DNA from: Paracoccus sp. (in: a-proteobacteria)
GTDB taxonomy: Bacteria > Pseudomonadota > Alphaproteobacteria > Rhodobacterales > Rhodobacteraceae
Reading direction: 5' to 3'
Assembly (NCBI GenBank): GCA_030538425.1
Contig: JAUNTZ010000019.1
Location: 1 to 48,353 of the forward strand
Length of the DNA: 48,353 nucleotides
Shown piece by piece: positions 9,272 to 18,971 of the stretch. Positions within the stretch are counted from its first letter, which is position 1. Each line of letters begins with the position of its first letter. Below the pieces are notes generated by a model, which was not told the DNA's origin, ran no database searches, and worked only from the letters and a program-made list of their open reading frames with translations. Position numbers and translations under genes: made by a program.

Positions 9272-10225
9272 ATGATGCATGGCGAACCTTTGGACATCGA
9301 CCGGGAAAGCGCGGTCCTGCGGCTCGCGCGGGCGGTTCGGGCGCTGTTCGGATATCGTGTCAAGATCGCCCGGCTTGAGGCTGAATGCGCCCGTCTGGCT
9401 GGGGTTGCCAAGGCGCGGGAACAGCAGATCGTAGCCTTGATGGTGGAACGCGACGGCGCGCAATCGGCGCTTGATGCGCTTGTGCCTGAGGCACGGTTGG
9501 GTGGCAACGGGCTTGCGCCGACGCCAGCCCTGCGCGCGCTTCAGATGCAGTTGCGCGATGCGCGCTCTGAGATCGTTTTTCGCACCGGGTTGTGGCGGGC
9601 CGCTGTTGAAGGTGCCGGTGGGCCGGATGCGGCCGCGCTTGGCTTTGCCCCGTTGCGTCTGCGCGGGAACCCAAAGGTCGCGCCGGATGCGCCATGCTAC
9701 GTCAAGACCTATCGAGACCGGCTGTCGGTCAGCGGGCTGGAGGCGCATCGCGCCTGCTGGCTGGAGCTTGAATGCCTTGCGCGGCTGCAATCTCTGGACC
9801 CTGAATCCGCGGCGCATTTCCCCCGGCCTTTGGCGCTTGAGCCGGAGCGGCCCGAACTGACCCTCTCCTGGCAGGGGTGGAGCCTTGATTGCGTGCCCCC
9901 TGATCGTCAGGCGGGCATCGCCGCGCGGCTGGCGCCCCGGATCGAGGCCCAGACCGCCGTGATCGTCGCCGCGCTGGAACGGGCGGGCGTGGTTCATCTG
10001 GACCTGAATTATAGCGGTGACAATCTGGCCGTGGATGAAGAGGGGCGGGTCTCGCTGATCGACTTTGATATCGCGGCCTGTGACGAAACCCCGATCAGCG
10101 CGCCGCTGATCCGCCGTCTGAACGGTTGGCGATCAAGTGGCGGTTATGACCAGACCGCGATGCTGATCTCGCGGTTGCTGCGCCATTTTTGCGACTCGGC
10201 AACAGAGAAGCCCGCGCCGCGTTGA
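9272..10225 (+). CDS. Kinase-fold protein with N-terminal coiled coil
   Basis: The first 75 residues are a likely coiled coil (RVKIARLEAECARLAGVAK and following). The rest resembles a small atypical kinase of the lipopolysaccharide-kinase or phosphotransferase type. It has a Lys in CYVKTY (about 150) that could be the ATP-anchoring lysine, the catalytic-loop-like HLDLNYSGDNL (about 250-260), and LIDFDI about 10 residues later in the place of DFG. The catalytic Asp (HLD), the Asn of DNL and the metal Asp are all present, so it may be active. Substrate unknown. It sits between cobS and cobT but nothing else ties it to B12. Two ATG codons in tandem (9272, 9275) make the exact start ambiguous. 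It converges on the minus-strand gene at 10283. Confidence 0.7.
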   Translation: MMHGEPLDIDRESAVLRLARAVRALFGYRVKIARLEAECARLAGVAKAREQQIVALMVERDGAQSALDALVPEARLGGNGLAPTPALRALQMQLRDARSEIVFRTGLWRAAVEGAGGPDAAALGFAPLRLRGNPKVAPDAPCYVKTYRDRLSVSGLEAHRACWLELECLARLQSLDPESAAHFPRPLALEPERPELTLSWQGWSLDCVPPDRQAGIAARLAPRIEAQTAVIVAALERAGVVHLDLNYSGDNLAVDEEGRVSLIDFDIAACDETPISAPLIRRLNGWRSSGGYDQTAMLISRLLRHFCDSATEKPAPR

Positions 10226-10282
10226 TCCCGCTCACGAGGAAGAACCGGCGCATCAGGCTGGCCTTTAGGGGTGACAGCGGCC

Positions 10283-10684
10283 TCAGCCGCTCACATAATC
10301 CATCAGCGCGTCGAACAGTTCCGGCGGCAGGTTTTGCGGGTCGTGGATGGTGATGGTGCTGCCTTGGGGGATGGCGGCTTGGGCGGGCGCGCTGACCGGC
10401 GCGGCAGGTGGCGGCGTGTATTCGAACGGCAAACCCCCGCTTTGCGCATCCGCCAGCGAGGATTGCAGCGCGCTGCTGTTTTGTTCGTGAAGCGCCTGCA
10501 ACTGCGCATCGACCTGCGCCTGAACCTGAGCGACCACGGCGCTATGCCATTCGGCAAGCTGAGCATTGGCCTCATCAATCCCGGCGGCATAGCCCGCCTG
10601 CCATGCGTCTCGGCAGGCATCCTCTTGCGCAAACCCAGGTGCGGCAAGGCAGGCGATCAGGGCGGCGGCGGTGTATGTTCTCAC
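10283..10684 (-). CDS. Small exported protein with a Gln/Ala-rich helix
   Basis: The 133-aa product begins with a Sec signal peptide (MRTYTAAALIACLAAPGFAQ). A predicted long helix follows, rich in Ala, Gln and Val (about 35-75), then a Pro/Ala linker and the terminal segment TITIHDPQNLPPELFDALMDYV. The family is not recognised. It is a single gene, convergent with the kinase-like gene. Its promoter must lie in the 129 bases shared with the divergent exported-protein gene at 10814. Confidence 0.7.
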   Translation of the reverse strand: MRTYTAAALIACLAAPGFAQEDACRDAWQAGYAAGIDEANAQLAEWHSAVVAQVQAQVDAQLQALHEQNSSALQSSLADAQSGGLPFEYTPPPAAPVSAPAQAAIPQGSTITIHDPQNLPPELFDALMDYVSG

Positions 10685-10813
10685 GAGTTCATCCTTCTTT
10701 TCAGAACAACGCCCCTCGCGGGGACCCGGTTTCTCCGCACGCGAAACCGTGGCTTGACTTGATACGCCAAAGCGCCAAGCCTGCCTGTATCACAACCCGA
10801 AAAAGGACAGCCC

Positions 10814-11437
10814 ATGCGCGCCATTGCTTTCGCGACAGCCCTTGCCGCCTCGCTTGCCCCAGCCTATGGGGGCGATGATCCGCTCTCGCGCGTTCTGGCC
10901 ATGATCGAGGTGGATCTGGAGCCCGAGGTGATCGGCGCCGAACGCGCTTTGCTGGTGCGGGCCGATGGGCAGGATGGCGATGTCGATTTCTACCTCTACG
11001 CGGGCGTGCCGGACGACCGAGAGGGCGAATTGCTGCTGCATGTCCCCGCAATCGCCTGGGCCGGGCCGATGGCGGGCCAGAGCCCGGAATTTGATCTGGC
11101 CGAGAACGGCAGCCTGATCCTGCGCGAGATGCAGATCGGGATCGGACGCAACCCATGGGACAGCGCGCTGACCATCGCCAATCGGGGCGGCAAGATTATC
11201 GTGGCGGGCTATTCGCTGAACGTGTGGGACCGGGTGAGTGCCAGTTCCTCGGTCTGCGACTGGAACCTGCTGACCGGGCGGTGGTCGCGCGTCTGGGAAC
11301 ATCCATCCGCATCGGGTAACCAGGCCCATGGCGGCGAGGATACCGGCCGCGACATGCAGCACGTCCCCCTTCGCGACTGGCCTGCGCGGCCTGAGCGGCT
11401 TACCGCAAAATGCGACCCTCAGTTCCCCGATGACTGA
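10814..11437 (+). CDS. Exported protein of unknown function upstream of cobT
   Basis: The 207-aa product has a short signal peptide (MRAIAFATALAASLAPAYG). The mature part looks beta-rich, with Cys in SSSVCDWN and near the end (TAKCDPQ) that could pair. No catalytic motif or family is recognised. The gene ends 57 bases before the cobT start on the same strand, so the two may share a transcript. That proximity alone does not make it a B12 gene. Confidence 0.7.
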   Translation: MRAIAFATALAASLAPAYGGDDPLSRVLAMIEVDLEPEVIGAERALLVRADGQDGDVDFYLYAGVPDDREGELLLHVPAIAWAGPMAGQSPEFDLAENGSLILREMQIGIGRNPWDSALTIANRGGKIIVAGYSLNVWDRVSASSSVCDWNLLTGRWSRVWEHPSASGNQAHGGEDTGRDMQHVPLRDWPARPERLTAKCDPQFPDD

Positions 11438-11494
11438 TTGGGTGGGGGCGCTTCCCCCCTCGACAGTGGCGGCGGATTGGCCGAAAACAGGGTT

Positions 11495-13360
11495 ATGAAA
11501 AAGACCGACAACCCTGCCGATCCGTTCAAGAAGGCGCTGACCGAGGCGACCCGCGCGCTTGCGGATGAACGCGAACTGAACGTGACCTTTTCCGCTGACC
11601 CTTCGGGCGTGGCGGGCGACACGATGCGCCTGCCGCAGGTCAGCCGCCGCATGACTCGCGATGAGGTCGTCCAAGCGCGCGGGACCGCCGACGCGCTTGC
11701 GATGCGGATGCGCCATCACGATGCGGAAACGCATGCGCGGCTGGCCCCCTCGGGCGCAATGGCGCGTGAGATCTATGAGGCGTTGGAAACCGTCCGCTGC
11801 GAGGCTCTGGGTGCGCGCGACATGCCGGGCGCGCTGTCGAATATCGACGCCAAACTGGGTGCCGAGGCCGAACGCAAGGGCTATGCGCAGGTCACCCAAG
11901 CCGCCGATATTCCGCTGGCGGTCGCGGCGGGCTATCTGCTGCGCGAGGCGGCGACGGGGCGCAAACTGCCGCCCGCCGCCGCCCATGCCGCCGATCTGTG
12001 GCGCGGCTTTGTCGGCGAACAGGCGGGTGCGACGCTGGAACAGGCGCAGGCTTTGCTGGACGATCAGGCCGGGTTCGCGCGTCTGGCGCGGCAGGTCATT
12101 TCCGATCTGGGCTATGGCGACCAGTTGGGCGATGACCCCGACGAGGCGCAGGACGACGCCGACGACAATGCCGAACAGGAAGAGGAAGCGGGCGACAACC
12201 AGTCCCGCGACCAGTCGGATGAGGACGAATCCGAGGCCAGCCCCGAACGCTCGCAGGAACAGACGCAGGATGAGCGGCAGGCGCAGGTCTCATCCGACGA
12301 CATGGCCGACAGCGAGATGGCCGAAGAAACCGAGATGCAGGACGCCGAGATGCCGCCGGACCTGCCCCCGCCGGTCAGCGAGGCAAGCGCCGATTACCGC
12401 GTCTATACGCAGGCTTACGATGAGGAGATCCGCGCCGAGGATCTGGCCGATGCGGCGGAACTGGAGCGGCTGCGCGCCTATCTCGACAAACAGCTTGAAC
12501 CTTTACGCGGCGCGGTCTCGCGGCTGGCCAACAAGCTGCAGCGCCGCCTTCAGGCGCAGCAGAACCGCAGCTGGGAGTTCGACAAGGAAGAGGGCGTTCT
12601 GGACGCGGGTCGCCTTGCGCGGGTGGTGGCGAACCCGACGACTCCGCTGTCCTTCAAGGTCGAGAAGGACACCGAGTTTCGCGACACGGTGGTCACGCTC
12701 TTGATCGACAATTCCGGGTCCATGCGCGGGCGGCCGATCTCGATTGCCGCGATCTGCGCCGATGTGCTGTCCCAGACGCTGGAGCGGTGCAGCGTCAAGG
12801 TTGAGATTTTGGGCTTCACCACCCGCGCCTGGAAGGGCGGCCAGTCGCGCGAGGCGTGGCTGAAGGACAACCGGCCCGCCACGCCGGGGCGGCTGAACGA
12901 CCTGCGCCATATCATCTACAAGCCCGCCGATGCGCCATGGCGGCGGGTGCGGCCCAATCTGGGGCTGATGATGAAAGAGGGTCTGCTGAAGGAGAACATC
13001 GACGGCGAGGCTCTGGAATGGGCGCATCGCCGCCTGACCCGCCGGAGTGAGGCGCGCAAGATCCTGATGGTGATCTCGGACGGGGCGCCGGTGGATGATT
13101 CGACGCTGTCGGTCAACCCCGCCAACTATCTGGAACGGCACCTGCGCGACGTGATTGCCATGGTCGAGAAACGCCGTCAGGTCGAATTGCTGGCCATCGG
13201 GATCGGCCATGATGTGACCCGCTATTACGAACGCGCGGTCACGATCACTGATGCCGACCAGCTTGCCGGTGCGATCACGGAACAGCTTGCCGCGCTGTTC
13301 GACGCCGACCCGCGCAAACGGGCGCGGGTGTTGGGGATCAATGCGATGCGGCGGGCGTGA
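11495..13360 (+). CDS. cobT: Cobaltochelatase subunit CobT
   Basis: CobT is the von Willebrand A-type subunit that pairs with the CobS ring in the cobalt-inserting complex. The 621-aa product has the usual N-terminal helical domain. A strongly acidic Asp/Glu/Gln-rich linker follows (about 210-310). The C-terminal VWA domain has the metal-ion adhesion site DNSGSMRG at 405-412 and SDGAPVDDS further on. ATG 11495 starts [15 protein letters not shown]; the frame is open upstream to 11438 but that leader lacks family similarity. Length is normal. Confidence 0.96.
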   Translation: MKKTDNPADPFKKALTEATRALADERELNVTFSADPSGVAGDTMRLPQVSRRMTRDEVVQARGTADALAMRMRHHDAETHARLAPSGAMAREIYEALETVRCEALGARDMPGALSNIDAKLGAEAERKGYAQVTQAADIPLAVAAGYLLREAATGRKLPPAAAHAADLWRGFVGEQAGATLEQAQALLDDQAGFARLARQVISDLGYGDQLGDDPDEAQDDADDNAEQEEEAGDNQSRDQSDEDESEASPERSQEQTQDERQAQVSSDDMADSEMAEETEMQDAEMPPDLPPPVSEASADYRVYTQAYDEEIRAEDLADAAELERLRAYLDKQLEPLRGAVSRLANKLQRRLQAQQNRSWEFDKEEGVLDAGRLARVVANPTTPLSFKVEKDTEFRDTVVTLLIDNSGSMRGRPISIAAICADVLSQTLERCSVKVEILGFTTRAWKGGQSREAWLKDNRPATPGRLNDLRHIIYKPADAPWRRVRPNLGLMMKEGLLKENIDGEALEWAHRRLTRRSEARKILMVISDGAPVDDSTLSVNPANYLERHLRDVIAMVEKRRQVELLAIGIGHDVTRYYERAVTITDADQLAGAITEQLAALFDADPRKRARVLGINAMRRA

Positions 13361-13452
13361 GGGGTGCCGGTTGACCACGCGTCATTCTTCGGGGGGCGCA
13401 GTGGTGCGCGAACGAGGCGGTCGTGGCAAGCGGAACAAAAGAAGGAACCAAG

Positions 13453-15231
13453 ATGACCGCGCAATTCCAAAGCTTCGACGCCTCGACCAACCCCGCTGAC
13501 GGGGGGCCGCGCCTTGCCGCCTTGCGCGCTGAGATGGTCCGCGCGGGCGTCGACGCCTTCATCGTGCCGCGCGCCGATGCGCATCAGGGCGAATATGTCG
13601 CCGCAAGCGATGCGCGGCTGGCATGGCTGACCGGCTTCACCGGCAGCGCGGGGTTTGCGGTGGTGACGGCGGATCGCGCGGGCGTGTTCATCGACGGGCG
13701 CTATCGCGTGCAGGTGCGGGCCGAGACCGACCCCGCCCATTTCACCCCCGTGAACTGGCCCGAGACGCAGCCCGCCGACTGGCTGGCCGAGGCTCTGCCC
13801 AAGGGTGCGAAGGTCGGCTTTGATCCTTGGCTGCATACCGTCGCGCAGGTCGAGGCGCTGCGCAAGCGGGGGATCGAACTGGTCGCGGTCGATAACCTTG
13901 TCGATGCGGTCTGGCCGGACCGGCCCGCGCCGCCGGTGGGTGCGGTGCGCCTGCATCCGGACGATCTGGCGGGGGAGACAGCCGCCGAGAAGCGCGCGCG
14001 TATCGCGCGAGCGCTGCGCGAGGCGGGGCAGGGGGCGGCGGTGCTGACTTTGCCCGACTCGATCTCTTGGCTGTTGAACATCCGTGGCCGCGACCTGCCG
14101 CGCAATCCGGTGGTGCAGGGCTTTGCGCTGATCCATGATGATGCGCGGGTGGATCTGTTCACCGACCCCGCGAAATTCGACGATGCCACACGCGCCGCCT
14201 TGGGCAATGAGGTGACGATCCATCCGCCCCATGCCTTTGCGCCCGCGCTGACGGCGCTGAAAGGCGTGGTGCGGCTTGATCCGGCAAGCGCGCCGCAGGC
14301 GGTGGCGGATCTGCTGCAAGCCGATATTGCGCGCGGGGACGACCCTTGTGTTATGCCCAAGGCGATCAAGAACCCCTCTGAAATTAAGGGGATGCGCGCC
14401 GCCCATCTGCGCGACGGGGCGGTGATGGTGCGGCTGCTGGCCTGGCTGGATGCGCAGCCATCCGAAAGCCTGACCGAAATCGACGTGGTGCGCCAGCTTG
14501 AGGCGCTGCGGCGCGAGGCTGGCGCCTATGATATCAGTTTCGACACGATCTGCGGGGCCGGGCCGAACGGGGCCATCGTGCATTACCGCGTGACCGAGGG
14601 CACGAATCGCGGCGTAGCGCGCGACGATGTGTTGCTGATCGATTCGGGCGGGCAATATGCCGATGGCACCACCGACATCACCCGCACCGTGGCCATCGGC
14701 ACACCCCCGGACGAGGCGCGGGCGGCGTTTACCCGCGTGTTGCAAGGCATGATCGCCATGTCGCTGCTGCGCTTTCCGAAAGGGCTGGCGGGGCGCGATA
14801 TTGACGCGGTCGCCCGCGCGCCTTTGTGGATGGCGGGGCAGGATTACGACCACGGCACCGGCCACGGCGTCGGCGCGGCGCTTTGCGTGCATGAGGGGCC
14901 GGCGCGGCTGTCGCGCATCTCGGACGTAGCCTTGGCCGAGGGGATGATCCTGTCGAATGAGCCGGGCTATTACCGCGAGGGTGCATTCGGCATCCGGATC
15001 GAGAACCTGATCGTGGTGACAAGGGCCCGCGCCGAGCCGGGGCGCGAGATGCTGGGCTTTGAGACGCTGACCTTCGCGCCCATCGATCGGCGCATGATCG
15101 ACGCCGATGCGCTGAGCTGGGCGGAGCGCGACTGGCTCAATGACTATCACGCCGCCACCTTTGCGCAGCTCTCGCCGATGCTCGACGGTGACGCGCTTGA
15201 CTGGCTGACCCGCGCAACAGCGCCCCTCTAA
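13453..15231 (+). CDS. Xaa-Pro aminopeptidase (aminopeptidase P, long form)
   Basis: A cytoplasmic M24B metallopeptidase that removes N-terminal residues preceding proline. The 592-aa product has the long three-domain layout: two creatinase-like N-terminal domains and a C-terminal pita-bread domain. All five metal ligands are visible: Asp397 (IDSGGQ), Asp408 (TTDITR), His471 (HGTGHGVG), Glu503 (SNEPGYY) and Glu517 (IRIEN). ATG 13453 has AAGGAA at good spacing; the in-frame GTG at 13423 is less likely. It ends 5 bases before a strong terminator shared with the convergent transporter gene. Confidence 0.94.
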   Translation: MTAQFQSFDASTNPADGGPRLAALRAEMVRAGVDAFIVPRADAHQGEYVAASDARLAWLTGFTGSAGFAVVTADRAGVFIDGRYRVQVRAETDPAHFTPVNWPETQPADWLAEALPKGAKVGFDPWLHTVAQVEALRKRGIELVAVDNLVDAVWPDRPAPPVGAVRLHPDDLAGETAAEKRARIARALREAGQGAAVLTLPDSISWLLNIRGRDLPRNPVVQGFALIHDDARVDLFTDPAKFDDATRAALGNEVTIHPPHAFAPALTALKGVVRLDPASAPQAVADLLQADIARGDDPCVMPKAIKNPSEIKGMRAAHLRDGAVMVRLLAWLDAQPSESLTEIDVVRQLEALRREAGAYDISFDTICGAGPNGAIVHYRVTEGTNRGVARDDVLLIDSGGQYADGTTDITRTVAIGTPPDEARAAFTRVLQGMIAMSLLRFPKGLAGRDIDAVARAPLWMAGQDYDHGTGHGVGAALCVHEGPARLSRISDVALAEGMILSNEPGYYREGAFGIRIENLIVVTRARAEPGREMLGFETLTFAPIDRRMIDADALSWAERDWLNDYHAATFAQLSPMLDGDALDWLTRATAPL

Positions 15232-15235
15232 CGCA

Positions 15236-15270
15236 AACGACCGGGGAAAGCCCCGGTCGTTCCGCTTTTA
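15236..15270. terminator. Bidirectional terminator between convergent genes
   Basis: A perfect 11-bp stem (15236-15246 with 15251-15261) closes a 4-base AAAG loop, followed by CCGCTTTTA. It lies between the stops of the aminopeptidase (plus) and the transporter (minus) and can serve both. Confidence 0.85.
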
Positions 15271-15281
15271 TAAAGGCCAAG

Positions 15282-16595
15282 TCAGGCGAACCAGAACACG
15301 CCGCCGATGATAAAGCCGCTGACGACAAGGACAATCAGGCAATAGCCCATGATGTCCCGCGCCTTCAGCCCGGCAATGCCCAGCAAAGGCAGCGCCCAGA
15401 AGGGTTGCAGCATGTTCGTCCAGCTATCGCCCCATGCGACCGCCATCGAGACCTTCTCCATGCTGGCGCCAAGCGCCTCGGCGGCGGGCAGCATGATCGG
15501 GGCCTGAACCGCCCATTGACCACCGCCCGAGGGGATGAAGATGTTCACGATCCCGGCTGAGATGAACGACCAGAAGGGCAAGGTCTCAGCCGTGGAGATC
15601 GAGACAAAGGCGTTCGACAGGCTGGCGGCCAGACCGGAATTGACCATGATCGCGGCAATGCCCGCATAGAAGGGGAACTGGATCACGATCCCCGCGCCGC
15701 CGCGCACCGCCTCATCCAGAGCGGCCAGCACATTGCGCGCCGAGCCGTGCAGCGCCAGCCCCGCGAACAGGAAGAGGAAGTTCACCACATTCAGGTTCAG
15801 CCCGCCGCCATTCCAGAAATAGCTGACAAGCCATGCGAAACCCGGCAGCGCGACCAGCCAGATCAGCAGCGGCGCGGCCTCCATCCGCTCGGCGGGCGTG
15901 GCCAGCGGGCCAAGCGGCGGCAGCTCGGCCTGCTGTTCGATCTTGGCGGGATCGACCAGCACGGTTTCATCCTCACGCGGCATCATCATGCGGTTGACGA
16001 AGGGCAGGATGGCGAACAAAAGCCCGCAGATCAGCAGGTTCCACCACGCAAACATGGTGGCCGAGGTCGGGATGACACCAAGCTGATCGACCCAGTTATG
16101 GCCCTCGGTCGCGATGGCAAGCGGCACCGAGCCCGACAGCCCGCCATGCCAGATCACAAAGCCCGAATAGGCCGAGGCGACCAGCAGCCGGTAATCGACC
16201 CGGATCTGGCGCGCCAGTTCCTTGGCAAAGATTGCGCCGACGACCAGCCCGAAGCCCCAGTTGATCCATGCCGCCGCAAGCGAGACGAAGGTGACCAGAA
16301 TAATCGCCTGACCGGGCGTCTTGGCGATGCCCGCCAGCCGCGCCAGCAGTCGCCGCACCGGCGGCGATGAGGCCAGAATATAGCCCGTGACCAGCACCAG
16401 CAGCATCTGCATCCCAAAGCTCAGCAGGCCCCAGAACCCGTCCCCCCACATCTGGACCACGGCCATCGGGCTGTTGCCTTCGTAAAGCACGGCTGCGGCG
16501 AATGCGATCATGGTCAGGATCAGCACGAAGATAAAGGCATCCGGCAGCCATCGTTCGACCATACGGGTCGCAGGCCGCGACAGGAATCTGAGCAT
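15282..16595 (-). CDS. Short-chain fatty acid transporter, AtoE family
   Basis: A 437-aa inner-membrane carrier with about ten to twelve hydrophobic segments, matching the AtoE/short-chain fatty acid transporter family, members of which are linked to acetoacetate or butyrate uptake. Family-like segments include the N-terminal ATRMVERWLPDAFIFVLILT, the glycine-rich WINWGFGLVVGA (about 110-121) and FIPSGGGQWAVQAPIM (about 353-368). It is a single gene flanked by terminators. The nearby 3-hydroxybutyryl-CoA dehydrogenase and etf genes fit a short-chain acid metabolism setting, but they are not in the same operon. Confidence 0.88.
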   Translation of the reverse strand: MLRFLSRPATRMVERWLPDAFIFVLILTMIAFAAAVLYEGNSPMAVVQMWGDGFWGLLSFGMQMLLVLVTGYILASSPPVRRLLARLAGIAKTPGQAIILVTFVSLAAAWINWGFGLVVGAIFAKELARQIRVDYRLLVASAYSGFVIWHGGLSGSVPLAIATEGHNWVDQLGVIPTSATMFAWWNLLICGLLFAILPFVNRMMMPREDETVLVDPAKIEQQAELPPLGPLATPAERMEAAPLLIWLVALPGFAWLVSYFWNGGGLNLNVVNFLFLFAGLALHGSARNVLAALDEAVRGGAGIVIQFPFYAGIAAIMVNSGLAASLSNAFVSISTAETLPFWSFISAGIVNIFIPSGGGQWAVQAPIMLPAAEALGASMEKVSMAVAWGDSWTNMLQPFWALPLLGIAGLKARDIMGYCLIVLVVSGFIIGGVFWFA

Positions 16596-16672
16596 TGGGT
16601 GTCCCTCCCCCTGATTATCATTGCGTCAAGTTTTGCCGATTGGCACCGGCCCTTCAAGCCGGTTTGCACAGG

Positions 16673-16695
16673 AAAACGGCCCCGCAGGGGGGCCG
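16673..16695 (-). terminator. Terminator of pckA
   Basis: A 7-bp GC stem (16677-16683 with 16689-16695), read on the minus strand, is followed directly by TTTT (16676-16673). It lies 25 bases after the pckA stop. Confidence 0.75.
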
Positions 16696-16719
16696 CACTC
16701 CGTCGCGTCGCAGATGCGC

Positions 16720-18318
16720 CTAGCCGATGGCGGCTGCGCGCACCTCATCGTCGATATGGTCGAGATATTGCGCGAAATTGTCGGCGAACATCTGCACCAG
16801 CTTTTGCGCCTGCGCGTCATAGGCGGCGGTGTCGGCCCAAGTCTGGCGCGGGTTCAGCAGCACATCCGACACGCCCGTCACCGACAAAGGCACCTCAAAG
16901 CCGAAATTCTCATCGCGGCGGAACTCGGCCTCGTTCAGCGCGCCGGTCAGGGCGGCGGTCAGCAGGGTGCGGGTCGCGTTGATCGGCATGCGTGAGCCGG
17001 TGCCGTAAGCGCCGCCGGTCCAGCCTGTGTTCACCAGCCAGCAATTCGCACCGCTTTCCGCGATCTTCTGTTGCAGCAGCTTGCCATATTCCTCAGGCCG
17101 GCGGGGCATGAAGGGCGCGCCGAAACAGGTCGAGAAGGTCGGGATCGGCTCGGTCACGCCGACCTCGGTGCCCGGCGTTTTCGAGGTAAAGCCGGACAGG
17201 AAGTGATACATCGCCTGCGCGGGCGTCAGCCGAGCGATGGGCGGCAGCACGCCGTAAGCATCGCAGGTCAGCATGATAACATTTTTCGGCACCCCCGCCA
17301 TGCCCGTGGCCGAAGCGTTGGAAATATAGTGCAGCGGATAGGCGCAGCGCATATTGTCGGTGATCGAGTTGTCGCGGAAGTCCAGCTCCAGCGTGTCTGC
17401 GTCGAACACCATATTTTCGATCACGGTGCCGAATTTCTTGGTCGTGGCGTAGATTTCCGGCTCGGCTGCGGCGGAGAGGTTGATCGTCTTGGCGTAGCAG
17501 CCGCCCTCAAAGTTGAACACGCCCTTGTCGGACCAGCCATGTTCATCATCCCCGATCAGCGTCCGCGAGGGGTCCGCCGACAGCGTGGTCTTGCCGGTGC
17601 CGGAAAGACCGAAGAACACGGCCACGTCATCGGTATCGTCATGCGCGTGGTTGGCCGAGCAATGCATCGGCATGACCCCGCGTTCGGGCAGGATATAGTT
17701 CAGCAGGGTGAACACGGATTTCTTGTTCTCACCGGCATATTCGGTGCCGCCGATCAGGATCAGCTTTTTGTCGAAGTTCAGCGCGATCACGGTCTCGCTG
17801 CGGCAGCCATGCTTGGCCGGATCGGCCTTGAAGCTGGGGCAGTTGATGATGGTGAATTCAGGCGTGAAGCCCTCCAGCTCAGACGCCTCGGGGCGGCGCA
17901 GCAGGTGGCGGATGAACAGGTTGTGCCATGCCAGTTCCGACACCACGCGCACATCCAGACGCTGTTCGGGGTCAGCGCCCGCATACAGATCCTGCACGAA
18001 ATACTCGCCCCCCTTCATATGGGCCAGCATATCGGCATGCAGCGCATCGAACGCTTCGGGGGTCATGGGCGCGTTATTCTCCCACCAGATCGAATCCTCG
18101 ACCGAAGCGGTGCGCACGACGAATTTATCCTTGGGCGAACGCCCGGTATGCTTGCCGGTCGAGACAAGGAAGGTGCCGCCCTGACCCAGCTTGCCCTCAC
18201 CGCGGGCGATGGCGCGTTCGATCAGGACCGGCTCCAGCAGGTTATAGTGAACCTGGCCCAGACCTGCGATTCCCTGATCTTCAAGGCGGAAATTGGGGTT
18301 GACGCGCGGCTGCGACAT
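16720..18318 (-). CDS. pckA: Phosphoenolpyruvate carboxykinase (ATP)
   Basis: PckA converts oxaloacetate and ATP to phosphoenolpyruvate, CO2 and ADP, the entry step of gluconeogenesis. The 532-aa product has the family landmarks: the substrate loop [14 protein letters not shown] at 53-66, the kinase-1a P-loop [14 protein letters not shown] at 237-250 and the kinase-2/metal motif GDDEHGW starting at 257. Length is normal. The ATG at 18318 follows AGGAG. It is divergent from the hprK operon with a 167-base gap. In related genomes the chvI-chvG two-component pair sits between pckA and hprK; here there is no room for it. Confidence 0.97.
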   Translation of the reverse strand: MSQPRVNPNFRLEDQGIAGLGQVHYNLLEPVLIERAIARGEGKLGQGGTFLVSTGKHTGRSPKDKFVVRTASVEDSIWWENNAPMTPEAFDALHADMLAHMKGGEYFVQDLYAGADPEQRLDVRVVSELAWHNLFIRHLLRRPEASELEGFTPEFTIINCPSFKADPAKHGCRSETVIALNFDKKLILIGGTEYAGENKKSVFTLLNYILPERGVMPMHCSANHAHDDTDDVAVFFGLSGTGKTTLSADPSRTLIGDDEHGWSDKGVFNFEGGCYAKTINLSAAAEPEIYATTKKFGTVIENMVFDADTLELDFRDNSITDNMRCAYPLHYISNASATGMAGVPKNVIMLTCDAYGVLPPIARLTPAQAMYHFLSGFTSKTPGTEVGVTEPIPTFSTCFGAPFMPRRPEEYGKLLQQKIAESGANCWLVNTGWTGGAYGTGSRMPINATRTLLTAALTGALNEAEFRRDENFGFEVPLSVTGVSDVLLNPRQTWADTAAYDAQAQKLVQMFADNFAQYLDHIDDEVRAAAIG

Positions 18319-18485
18319 TGACGGCTCCTGTCTGGTAGGGCGAGGGTGTTGGCGCTGCTATAGCATGGCAGTTTTGTGAAAACAGAGGGAATTGGCCATG
18401 TTAACGCAAACAGGACAGGTTAGCGCCATCATAAGCCCGAATGGCGCGCCAAGTCCCGCATTTGATGCGACGAAAGGCCGATAAG

Positions 18486-18965
18486 GTGCCTGCGATTCGG
18501 GGTGAGGTGATCCATGCCAGCGCGGTTGCGCTTGACGGGCGCGGGGTGGTGATCCTTGGCGCGCCGGGGGCAGGAAAATCATCGCTGGCGATGGTGCTGA
18601 TGGCCTTGGGCGCGGGGCTTGTGGCCGATGACCGCTTGCGGCTTGAGACGCGGGACGGTGAACTCTTCGCGGCCCCCTTGGGCGGCGCGGCCACGGGCGC
18701 GGCGGGACAGGCCCGGCAGGGCGGGCTGATCGAGGCGCGGGGCGCAGGGCTGATCCCCGTCCCGCCCGTCGGCCGGGTTCCGGTGGCGCTGGCCGTCGAT
18801 CTGGACCGGACGGAAACCGCGCGCCTGCCGCCCATTCGCCACACGCAACTGCTTGGGCATCATGTTCCCCTTGTCCTTGGCCCGCCCGGCCTGCATCTTG
18901 CATCTGCGATCTGTCTGATCCTGCGTTACGGGCGGATCGACCCCGAGCGTGATTTTTGTGAGTGA
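18486..18965 (+). CDS. hprK: HPr kinase/phosphorylase, short alphaproteobacterial form
   Basis: HprK phosphorylates HPr on its regulatory serine and can reverse this. The product (159 aa from this start) is the catalytic domain only, as usual in alphaproteobacteria; the N-terminal domain of Firmicutes HprK is absent. The P-loop GAPGAGKSS is at 25-33 and VADDRLRLE follows at about 47-55. The start is uncertain. GTG 18486 has AAAGG eight bases upstream; GTG 18507 would begin at the family-typical IHAS segment; ATG 18441 and 18465 are also in frame. The gene ends 6 bases before rapZ in a tight regulatory operon with EIIA and HPr. Confidence 0.88.
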   Translation: MPAIRGEVIHASAVALDGRGVVILGAPGAGKSSLAMVLMALGAGLVADDRLRLETRDGELFAAPLGGAATGAAGQARQGGLIEARGAGLIPVPPVGRVPVALAVDLDRTETARLPPIRHTQLLGHHVPLVLGPPGLHLASAICLILRYGRIDPERDFCE

Positions 18966-18971
18966 TCTGCG

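Noticed and set aside
13225-15150. Long open frame on the minus strand opposite the aminopeptidase gene
   Set aside because: Its His/Arg/Gln-rich translation is typical of antisense frames in GC-rich genes, and the plus strand carries a complete, motif-bearing enzyme. Similar frames opposite rapZ, murC, ftsZ and recN were discarded for the same reason.
16640-16670. A second hairpin (ACCGGC/GCCGGT) between the transporter and pckA as an extra terminator
   Set aside because: The stem is short and no T-run follows on either strand. The hairpin at 16677-16695 explains pckA termination better.
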